From Actinomycetes bacterium (GTDB lineage: Bacteria; Actinomycetota; Acidimicrobiia; Acidimicrobiales; UBA8190), in the NCBI GenBank assembly GCA_021798135.1, contig JAJZYI010000124.1:1-9383 (forward strand): DNA of 9,383 nucleotides. The letters are read 5' to 3'. Below, piece after piece: positions 1-5,076 of the stretch (position 1 is the stretch's first letter; the number at the start of each line of letters is the position of its first letter). The notes beneath the pieces are model-generated. The model ran no database searches, was not told the DNA's origin, and was given only the letters and a program-made list of their open reading frames with translations. The position numbers and the translations under genes are program-made.

Positions 1-64
1 CCGGACCTCCCCGGCCGCCGGACCCGGCGCCACCGGACCTCCCCGGCCGCCGGACCCGGCGCCA
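1..64. repeat. 32-bp tandem repeat, two perfect copies
   Basis: Positions 1-32 and 33-64 are identical. Each begins CCGGACCTCC and ends CCCGGCGCCA. A third copy would start at 65 but diverges by its second base. The left end is the window edge, so the true copy number may be larger. The array lies 17 bp beyond the tetR stop codon, that is, in its 3' flank. The unit contains nested CCGG and GGCC palindromes, so the transcript could fold strongly and might help end transcription, but there is no T tract to call it an intrinsic terminator. The repeat itself is seen directly; any function is unknown. Confidence 0.9.
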
Positions 65-80
65 CGGTGCCTGGCGACCG

Positions 81-1040
81 CTACGCCCCGCAGCCGTCCC
101 CGCCCAGCAGGGTGGCGAGCGCGGCGGCCAGCGCCGACCGGGCGCCGTCGACGGTCAGCCCCTGGTCGTGGCGCAGCAGCTGGTACGACTCGAACGAGCA
201 CAGGACGTCGGCGGCCGCCAGCACCGTGGCGGCCCGCTCGCCGGCCATGGACTGCAGCTCAGGGGCGAAGAGCACCCGCAGCTGGTCGCGCAGGCCGACA
301 CGGGTGCGGGCGACCTGCTCCTGGAGCAGGGGCTGGAACGGCGCCTCGCGCCGCGCCACCCTCGCAGCCGGGCCGATCTCCTCGAACAGGGCGGCGCGCT
401 GCGCGGTGAGCGCCTCGATGCGGGCTGGCAGGGGGTCCGTCGGTGCCGCCGCGACCTGCACCAGCGGGCGGGCCCGCTCCAGCTGGGCCGCCACCGCCGT
501 GCGGATCAGGTCGTCGAGGTCGTCGAAGTACCGGAACAGCGACCGGGGCGACAGGCCGGCCCGGGTCGCCACCTCGGCTGCCGCCGGCCGCAGGCTCCCC
601 TCGCGGTAGAGGTCGAGCAGCGCGTCCACCACGGCCTGGCGGTTGCGGCTCCGCCGCATCGTGCGGCCGTCGCTGCGCTGGGACGCATGCCGGCTCGGGG
701 GTGCTGCGGAGCGGGCGTGCCCGGTGCCACCGGCCGGCCCGTCACCACCCACGTGCCCGGCGGCACCCACGTGCCCGTCGCCGGCTCCGTGCCCGTCGCC
801 ACCCGCATGCCCGTCGCCACCCGCGTGGCCGTCGCCGGCTCCCGGGACGGTCCCGGCAGCACCCGTGGCCGTCCAGCCCGCGGCAGCGCCGGCGACCGGA
901 GCAGGACCTCCGGCAGCCTCGTCGCCGCCCCAGGGAGACCGGTCCGTGACCGCGGCGGGCCCGGCCACCGAGCCCGCCGCTCCCCGCCCGCCGTCGCCAG
1001 GCACCGTCGTGCTCCGCGTGGTCCCTCGATCCGCCGCCAT
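81..1040 (-). CDS. TetR/AcrR-family transcriptional regulator with a His/Gly-rich N-terminal extension
   Basis: Probable ligand-responsive DNA-binding repressor. With the chosen start the protein is 319 residues, against the usual 190-220 for TetR. A recognisable TetR N-terminal HTH domain lies at about residues 128-185: an RRSRNRQAVVDAL helix, then AAAEVATRAGLSPRSLFRYF as the helix-turn-helix. It is followed by an all-helical, Ala/Leu/Arg-rich ligand domain to the end. Residues 1-127 have no TetR counterpart and include seven hexapeptide units of the form HxGGDG at about 66-107. I chose ATG at 1040 because GGGGGAGGG (1054-1046) lies 5 nt before it and it starts 1 nt after the LLM stop, which suggests translational coupling. 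A shorter form from ATG at 659 (192 aa) would have a family-typical length but drops the DGRT residues that often precede the first helix. In-frame GTG codons between these points are further options. As the last gene of the minus-strand group it could regulate that group; the target is not shown by sequence. Confidence 0.85.
   Translation of the reverse strand: MAADRGTTRSTTVPGDGGRGAAGSVAGPAAVTDRSPWGGDEAAGGPAPVAGAAAGWTATGAAGTVPGAGDGHAGGDGHAGGDGHGAGDGHVGAAGHVGGDGPAGGTGHARSAAPPSRHASQRSDGRTMRRSRNRQAVVDALLDLYREGSLRPAAAEVATRAGLSPRSLFRYFDDLDDLIRTAVAAQLERARPLVQVAAAPTDPLPARIEALTAQRAALFEEIGPAARVARREAPFQPLLQEQVARTRVGLRDQLRVLFAPELQSMAGERAATVLAAADVLCSFESYQLLRHDQGLTVDGARSALAAALATLLGGDGCGA
721..846 (-). 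repeat. 18-bp (six-codon) degenerate tandem array inside the tetR 5' region
   Basis: Seven consecutive 18-bp units occupy 721-738, 739-756, 757-774, 775-792, 793-810, 811-828 and 829-846. The best copies on the plus strand begin CCGTCGCCACCCGC. Because 18 is a multiple of three the array stays in frame and, on the minus strand, encodes a hexapeptide series: PGAGDG, HAGGDG, HAGGDG, HGAGDG, HVGAAG, HVGGDG, PAGGTG. The spaced His and Asp residues in a Gly background would be disordered and might bind metal weakly; that is inference. If the regulator really starts at 659, the array would instead be untranslated leader. Confidence 0.85.
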
Positions 1041-1041
1041 G

Positions 1042-1974
1042 TCAGCCCTCCCCCGCCTGGCCGGCACCCGCTGGCGCCGCCTCGCCCGCACCCGCCGGCA
1101 CCGCCCCGCCGGACGGGCCGATCACCTCCTCACCGTACCGGGCCAGCGCCTCCGGATCGCCCCAGAACGCGAACGCCGGCACGACCACCCGGACCACACC
1201 CATGGCCGCCAGCGTGCCCACCTCGTCGAGGGCGCCCGGCCCGAGGGCTCCGTTGCCGCCGGAGGTGAGCTCCAGAGCCGCGGGGTCGCGCCCGGCGGCC
1301 GCCGCGGCCTGCCGGGCCTCGTCGAAGAGCGCGGCCAGGCGGCGGTGACCGCCGACGGCGGGGAAGAAGCCGTCGCCGAGCCGGCCGGCGCGGCGGGCGG
1401 CCGCCGGGGAGTGGCCGCCGACGTGGACGGGGATGGTCCCGCGCACCGGCCGGGGGCGCACGATGCAGTCCCGGAACGACGTGAAGGCACCGTCGTACGA
1501 GGCGCGCTCGTGCTCCCACAGGGCACGCAACGCGGCGATGGCGTCGTCGGTGCGGGCGGCGCGCTCGGCGAAGGGCACGCCGATCGCGTCGAACTCCTCG
1601 GCCAGCCAGCCCACGCCGGCCCCGAGCAGCAGGCGGCCCTTGGACAGGTGGTCGAGCGTGGCGAGCTCCTTGGCCAGGACCACGGGGTTGCGCTGGGGGA
1701 GGATGAGGACGCCGGTGGCGAGCGCGATGCTCGACGTCGCCGAGGCCAGGAAGGCCAGCCACACCAGCGGGTCCGGGATGGGCGAGTCGTCGGACCCCGG
1801 CATGCGGCCCGACGGGTCGTAGGGGTACCGCGACCGGTAGCCCGCCGGCACCACCACGTGCTCCACCGTCCACAGCGACTCGAAGCCCGCCGCCTCGGCC
1901 GCCCGGGCGAAGGCGACGGCCGCGTCGGGATCCGCGGCCGGCCCGGTGTTGGCGAACACGATCCCGAACTTCAT
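1042..1974 (-). CDS. LLM-class F420-dependent oxidoreductase (TIGR03619-like)
   Basis: A 310-residue luciferase-like TIM-barrel protein. It probably oxidises or reduces a small organic substrate in the cytoplasm using coenzyme F420 rather than FMN. The first strand is KFGIVFANTG (residues 2-11), followed by ESLWTVEHVVVP (about 32-43). The hallmark block ATGVLILPQRNPVVLAKELA lies at about 86-105, then DHLSKGRLLLGAGVGW (108-123) with EEFDAIGVPF after it. The phosphate-side loop PVHVGGHSPAAARRAGRLGD follows at about 182-201. This arrangement is typical of the Rv2161c-type subfamily. ATG at 1974 is preferred over the upstream ATG at 2094 because GAGGAGGGG (1986-1978) is well placed before it and the family homology begins at residue 2. 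The tail (about 287-310) is Ala/Gly/Pro-rich with a PAGAG duplication and is probably not catalytic. The stop is 1 nt from the tetR start. The exact substrate is unknown. Confidence 0.92.
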   Translation of the reverse strand: MKFGIVFANTGPAADPDAAVAFARAAEAAGFESLWTVEHVVVPAGYRSRYPYDPSGRMPGSDDSPIPDPLVWLAFLASATSSIALATGVLILPQRNPVVLAKELATLDHLSKGRLLLGAGVGWLAEEFDAIGVPFAERAARTDDAIAALRALWEHERASYDGAFTSFRDCIVRPRPVRGTIPVHVGGHSPAAARRAGRLGDGFFPAVGGHRRLAALFDEARQAAAAAGRDPAALELTSGGNGALGPGALDEVGTLAAMGVVRVVVPAFAFWGDPEALARYGEEVIGPSGGAVPAGAGEAAPAGAGQAGEG

Positions 1975-1990
1975 CGTCCCCTCCTCGCTG

Positions 1991-2030
1991 GCCGGCAGGG
2001 CGGCCTCGTCCGCGACGCCGCCCTGCCGGC
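1991..2030 (-). promoter_or_regulatory. 14-bp perfect inverted repeat (RNA hairpin or operator) just upstream of the LLM ribosome-binding site
   Basis: GCCGGCAGGGCGGC at 1991-2004 is the exact reverse complement of GCCGCCCTGCCGGC at 2017-2030, with a 12-nt loop between them. All but one pair per arm is G:C, so in RNA it would be a very stable stem. Towards LLM it ends only 4 nt before the GAGGAGGGG ribosome-binding site. There is no downstream U tract, so it is not a classical intrinsic terminator. Possible roles are an attenuator or mRNA-stabilising stem after the sulfatase, a block on ribosome loading at LLM, or a dyad bound by a dimeric regulator such as the local TetR protein. The symmetry is seen directly; the role is inferred. 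Confidence 0.7.
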
Positions 2031-2151
2031 GGCGCGGTTGGTGGCGCCATTCTCGTGCCTGGCGCCGCCCGGCACGCGCCACCGGGCTGTCCATACCCGG
2101 AGCAGCCCGACGTCACCCGCCTCCGGCGCGACGGCTGCGTGCCGGCCTGCT

Positions 2152-2175
2152 GGCCGCCCGGCCGCCCGGCCGCCG
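2152..2175. repeat. 8-bp GGCCGCCC tandem triplet after the sulfatase gene
   Basis: GGCCGCCC occurs at 2152-2159 and 2160-2167, followed by GGCCGCCG at 2168-2175, ending 2 bp before the sulfatase stop codon. The stretch is simple GC-rich sequence that could fold with itself. It is probably slippage-prone spacer DNA, and no function is claimed. Confidence 0.6.
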
Positions 2176-2177
2176 GC

Positions 2178-3728
2178 TCAGACCGGTGCCTCGACGCGCG
2201 GGCGCGGGACCCGCTGCGGGGGCCGGTGGTCCCAGAGGTCGGCCAGCAGGTCGTCGCGCAGGGCGCGCCGGGCCGGGTCGTCCCACAGGTTCGCCTGCTG
2301 CAGGGGGTCGTCAGCCAGGTCGTACAGCTCGCCCTCGGTGCCGTCGTGCACCGATCCGGGCAGGTAGGCGGTGCAGACCCAGCCGTCGCGCGTGATGGTG
2401 CGCAGGTGCACGTCGACGCCGAACAGCTCGCTGTCCCAGTCGGTGAGCACCCGCTCGAAGCCGCGTTCGGCCCCGTCGGCGTCGTCGGCGGGCAGCGGCC
2501 GGCCCTGCATCCACGGCGGCGGCTCCAGCCCGGCGATGGCGCAGAGCGTAGGGGCCAGGTCGACGAGGCCGACGGGGCGGCGCACGACGGCGGGAGGCGG
2601 CCCGGCCGACCGTGCGGGGCGCCACACGAGCGGCAGCCGCATGAGCGCGTCGACGTGGTACGGGCCCTTGAAGAGCAGGCCGAAGTCGCCCTGGAGCTCG
2701 CCGTGGTCGGTGGTGAACAGGACGTCGACGTCGTCGGCCCAGCCGCGCGCCGCCACCCGCGCCAGCACCCGGCCCAGCGCCTCGTCGATGAGCTCGCACT
2801 CCACCGCGTTGCGGGCGTTCACCTCGCGCACCTGGTCGGCGGTGAGCGTCGCCGGCACCCAGGCGGCGGGCGCCTCGTAGTTCGACACCAGCGCCCCGTC
2901 GTACCACAGCCGCCAGTGGCGCGGCTTGGCGTCGATGATCCGCTCGCGCTCGGCGGCGGTGACCGGGTAGCCGGCCGGCAGCGGCACGTCGCGCCAGTCG
3001 ACCCGGCCCACCTCCGACTGGGGCGGGTCCCACGGGTGGTGCGGGTCGGGGAAGCTCATCCAGCAGAACCAGTCGTCGCCGGCGTCGAGCGAGTCGAGCC
3101 ACGCGATGGTGCGGTCTGCCACCCAGTCGGTGTGGTACCAACCCCGCTCGATGGGGTTGACGGCGACCTGCGGGGCGCCGGTGTCGCCGCCGCCCTCGGC
3201 GTTGACCTGCATGGACCCGTCGAGGACGCGGTAGAAGCCGCCGACGGCCTCGGGATGGTGCTCGGCGAGCCAGCGGGCGTAGTGCAGCGGCCCGACGGGT
3301 CCGTGGGTGGCCAGCTCCAGGTGCTCGAAGCCGTGGTGGGCACCGCCTGCCGGGGTGGTGCCGGTGCGGGCCAGCGCGTTCTCCTCGAAGCGGAGGAACG
3401 GGTCGAGGTACGGCTCGAAGTGCGCCTTGCCGACCAGCGCGGTGCGGTAGCCGGCCTGGCGGAGCACCTCGGCGGCCGACGGCGCGTCCGCCGGCAGCGG
3501 CACGCCGTTCATCCACACGCCGTGGGTGGCCGGATGCTGGCCGGTGAGGATGGTGGCGCGCGACGGCATGCACACGACGGACTGGGGGTGCGCCCGCTCG
3601 TAGCGGATGCCGGTGGCAGCGAGCCCGTCGACCACCGGGGTGCGGGCCAGGGCGCCGCCGTTGCAGCCGATCGTGTCGTAGCGCTGCTGGTCGGTGGTGA
3701 CCAGCAGGATCTTCCGGCGGGCGGTCAC
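2178..3728 (-). CDS. Formylglycine-dependent sulfatase (arylsulfatase / choline-sulfatase-like), cytoplasmic
   Basis: A 516-residue alkaline-phosphatase-superfamily hydrolase expected to cleave a sulfate ester, possibly a phosphonate or phosphate ester, in a metal-dependent reaction. The nucleophile motif is C53-M-P-S-R57 in the CxPSR form, followed by TGQHP (62-66), so Cys53 should be matured to formylglycine. TTDQQRYDTIG (11-21) supplies metal ligand Asp13. GKAHF (100-104) gives the conserved Lys and His, and TDHGE (340-344) gives Asp341 and His342. Lys354 and a PDPHHPWDPP loop (227-236) are also typical of this branch. The C-terminal GELYDLADDPLQQANLW (466-482) is the usual sulfatase end region. 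Asp13 is followed by Gln rather than a second Asp, as in choline-sulfatase and phosphonate-monoester-hydrolase relatives. There is no signal peptide, so an intracellular substrate is likely. The GTG start at 3728 overlaps the SRPBCC stop by GTGA, indicating coupling. The formylglycine-generating enzyme is not in this window. The specific substrate cannot be deduced. Confidence 0.93.
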   Translation of the reverse strand: MTARRKILLVTTDQQRYDTIGCNGGALARTPVVDGLAATGIRYERAHPQSVVCMPSRATILTGQHPATHGVWMNGVPLPADAPSAAEVLRQAGYRTALVGKAHFEPYLDPFLRFEENALARTGTTPAGGAHHGFEHLELATHGPVGPLHYARWLAEHHPEAVGGFYRVLDGSMQVNAEGGGDTGAPQVAVNPIERGWYHTDWVADRTIAWLDSLDAGDDWFCWMSFPDPHHPWDPPQSEVGRVDWRDVPLPAGYPVTAAERERIIDAKPRHWRLWYDGALVSNYEAPAAWVPATLTADQVREVNARNAVECELIDEALGRVLARVAARGWADDVDVLFTTDHGELQGDFGLLFKGPYHVDALMRLPLVWRPARSAGPPPAVVRRPVGLVDLAPTLCAIAGLEPPPWMQGRPLPADDADGAERGFERVLTDWDSELFGVDVHLRTITRDGWVCTAYLPGSVHDGTEGELYDLADDPLQQANLWDDPARRALRDDLLADLWDHRPPQRVPRPRVEAPV

Positions 3729-4135
3729 GGGGCTCCCTCCAGCTGGGCGCGCAGGTGGTCCAGGGCGTTGCCGGCCGCCCCGCCGATCACGAGCGCCATG
3801 ATCGCCGGCTCGGCGTCGGTGGCGTACACGACCAGGCTGGTGCCGTCACCCAGGTCGTGGACGTCGATCGTGCCGAGGTGCTCGCGGAACATCGGCGCGG
3901 TGATGCGGTACTGCAGGCGGCGCTGCAGGCGGTCCACGGTCAGGAGCCGCTCGGGCAGGGTGAGGCCGGCGCCGGTCGTGACGGTCCGCGCGTCACCCTC
4001 GACGGTGCAGGCGGTGATGCCGGGGAACCACTCGTGCTGGCGGGCCGGGTCGCCGACGAGCGCCCACACCTCGTCCGCCGGGCGCGCCACGCGGGCCTCC
4101 ACCCGGACCGTCCCCCGGACGGCCGTCGCCGTCAC
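3725..4135 (-). CDS. SRPBCC-family (polyketide cyclase/dehydrase-like) small protein
   Basis: A 136-residue START/Bet v1-like single-domain protein of normal length for the family. The N-terminal strand VRGTVRVEARVARPADEVWA (about 6-25) leads into VGDPARQHEWFPGI (27-40), the typical V/I-P-A-x-x-VW then D..R...W..G signature of polyketide_cyc2-type proteins. A predicted long C-terminal helix (about 112-133) would close the hydrophobic cavity. Such proteins bind lipids, polyketides or aromatic ligands; catalytic activity is uncertain. The GTG start at 4135-4133 overlaps the stop of the DsbA-fold gene (GTGA). Its own stop overlaps the sulfatase GTG in the same way, so it is sandwiched in a tightly coupled trio. 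That suggests it serves the same substrate as the sulfatase, which is inference. An upstream extension of this frame to 4432 is out-of-frame shadow of the DsbA-fold gene. Confidence 0.85.
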   Translation of the reverse strand: MTATAVRGTVRVEARVARPADEVWALVGDPARQHEWFPGITACTVEGDARTVTTGAGLTLPERLLTVDRLQRRLQYRITAPMFREHLGTIDVHDLGDGTSLVVYATDAEPAIMALVIGGAAGNALDHLRAQLEGAP

Positions 4136-4932
4136 CGCCCGGGTGCCCGCTCGCCGGGGGCCGTCCCCCCGGCCGCCGCGCCACCCAGCCCGACGCCCAG
4201 CGCACGGGCCCTCCCGACCAGGTCGACGACCCGGCCGCGGTCGACGCTCTCCCAGTCCCGCGCCGCCAGGTAGGGAGCGAAGGAGCGCAGGATGTGCGCC
4301 TCGTCCGCGGGCGTCTTGGGGCGCTGGAGCTCGTAGAGGTGGGGGAACTCGGTCCACGCGGCCACGGCGTCCCACAGGCGGACCGCCGCGTCGCCGGTCG
4401 GGGGGTCCACCAGCACCGGCCCGAACAGGCACTGGCCGTCGGGGAACAGCAGCGTCGGCACCCCGTAGCCGCCCGCGTCGAGCACCCGGCGGTGCTCGGC
4501 CAGCACCTCGTCGCCGGTCGTGGGGTCGGCGACGGCCTCGTCGGCCACGGCGGGGTCGAAGCCGAGCGCCGCCAGCAGCTCACGGGCGACCTCGGGCCGG
4601 TGCGGCTTCAGGCCCTCAACGTGCAGGGCCCGGCCCGCTGCCGCGTACCAGGCGTCGAGGTCGGCCATGTCCCGGCGCCGGAGCAGCGCCCCGATGCGCA
4701 TCATCGACCACCCGTAGGACCAGGGCCGCTCCCAGGGGTGCTTCTTCCCCTCGGCCCGGTTGACCTCCTCCAGGCTGAAGAACCGCCAGTTCACCTGCAG
4801 GCCGGTCCGGTCGCGCACCTCGCGGATCCACAGCGAGGTGCGGTACGCGAAGGGGCACAGCACGTCGAAGTGGAAGTCGACGGACCCCGGCGGCTCGGCC
4901 ACCCGGCGATCGTAGGTGTTGACAGTTGTCAT
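4132..4932 (-). CDS. DsbA-fold oxidoreductase, mycothiol-dependent nitroreductase (Rv2466c)-like, lacking the second active-site Cys
   Basis: A 266-residue cytoplasmic thioredoxin-fold protein with a DsbA-type helical insertion. The active-site segment is DFHFDVLCPFAYRTSLW (19-35). Cys26 occupies the first position of the CxxC motif, but the second is Ala29 (CPFA, where Rv2466c has CPWC). The cis-Pro segment GVPTLLFPDGQCLFGPVLVD and the following LWDA...FPHLYELQRPKT resemble the GTPT...FFGPVL...LWDA...YPHFFELKRT pattern I recall from mycobacterial Rv2466c, which reduces nitro compounds with mycothiol. A single-Cys form could still work by a monothiol mechanism with mycothiol or another thiol. 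ATG at 4932 is preceded by GAGGAGGAA (4950-4942), an excellent SD core with slightly long spacing of 11 nt. The C-terminal 25 residues are Gly/Ala-rich tail. The gene lies 144 bp downstream of AACS and overlaps the SRPBCC gene by 4 nt. A hydroxychromene-carboxylate isomerase relative is less likely. Confidence 0.85.
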   Translation of the reverse strand: MTTVNTYDRRVAEPPGSVDFHFDVLCPFAYRTSLWIREVRDRTGLQVNWRFFSLEEVNRAEGKKHPWERPWSYGWSMMRIGALLRRRDMADLDAWYAAAGRALHVEGLKPHRPEVARELLAALGFDPAVADEAVADPTTGDEVLAEHRRVLDAGGYGVPTLLFPDGQCLFGPVLVDPPTGDAAVRLWDAVAAWTEFPHLYELQRPKTPADEAHILRSFAPYLAARDWESVDRGRVVDLVGRARALGVGLGGAAAGGTAPGERAPGR

Positions 4933-4956
4933 GCCAAGTGGTTCCTCCTCGCGCTC

Positions 4957-4980
4957 GGCCGGCCCTGCAGCACGCCGGCC
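4957..4980. other. Short GC hairpin between AACS and DsbA-fold gene
   Basis: GGCCGG (4957-4962) pairs with CCGGCC (4975-4980) across a 12-nt loop, just upstream of the DsbA-fold gene's SD sequence and touching the first copy of the 27-bp repeat. The stem is short and chance occurrence is plausible in DNA this GC-rich. Confidence 0.3.
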
Positions 4981-5057
4981 ACGACGCCGGGCGCTGGCCG
5001 AAAGGCCACGACGCCGGGCACCGGCGAGCAGGCCACGACGCCGGCCTTCACGATGCC
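4977..5057. repeat. 27-bp direct repeat, three contiguous copies, between AACS and DsbA-fold gene
   Basis: The core GGCCACGACGCCGG recurs at 4977, 5004 and 5031, an exact 27-bp period. The first 15 bases of the unit are identical in copies 1 and 2, copy 3 matches over 14, and the remaining 12-13 bases vary. The array fills most of the 144-bp gap between the AACS stop (5077) and the DsbA-fold start (4932). The period is a multiple of three, and the AACS frame stays open through it after the TGA stop, giving recurring RRRG residues. This could be the relic of a former, longer AACS C-terminus or simple slippage. No gene is called here. Confidence 0.85.
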
Positions 5058-5076
5058 AGCTTCGGCGGCACCAGCC

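Larger units (their letters stand above)
1975..2177 (-). promoter_or_regulatory. Intergenic region between sulfatase and LLM gene, with leader and possible internal promoter
   Basis: The 203 bp between the sulfatase stop and the LLM start is the largest gap inside the minus-strand group. Read towards LLM it holds an 8-bp triplet repeat next to the sulfatase stop, a 7-bp inverted repeat (TGGCGCC arms at 2043-2049 and 2060-2066), a 14-bp perfect inverted repeat (1991-2030), and then the LLM ribosome-binding site GAGGAGGGG at 1986-1978. No convincing -35/-10 pair was found, which is expected for GC-rich actinobacterial DNA. The gap means LLM-tetR may be a separate transcription unit or a differentially expressed part of the operon. 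Confidence 0.45.

Noticed and set aside
1991..2030. Intrinsic Rho-independent terminator at the 14-bp inverted repeat
   Set aside because: No U tract follows the stem in either direction, and the stem abuts the LLM ribosome-binding site. A non-canonical terminator or attenuator remains possible, so it is listed as regulatory only.
1975..2094. Upstream start for LLM at 2094
   Set aside because: It would add 40 arginine-rich residues across the inverted repeat, whereas ATG 1974 has an ideal SD and begins exactly at the first barrel strand.
4977..5057. CRISPR array for the 27-bp repeat
   Set aside because: The copies are contiguous with no unique spacers of normal length, there are only three, and no cas gene is nearby.
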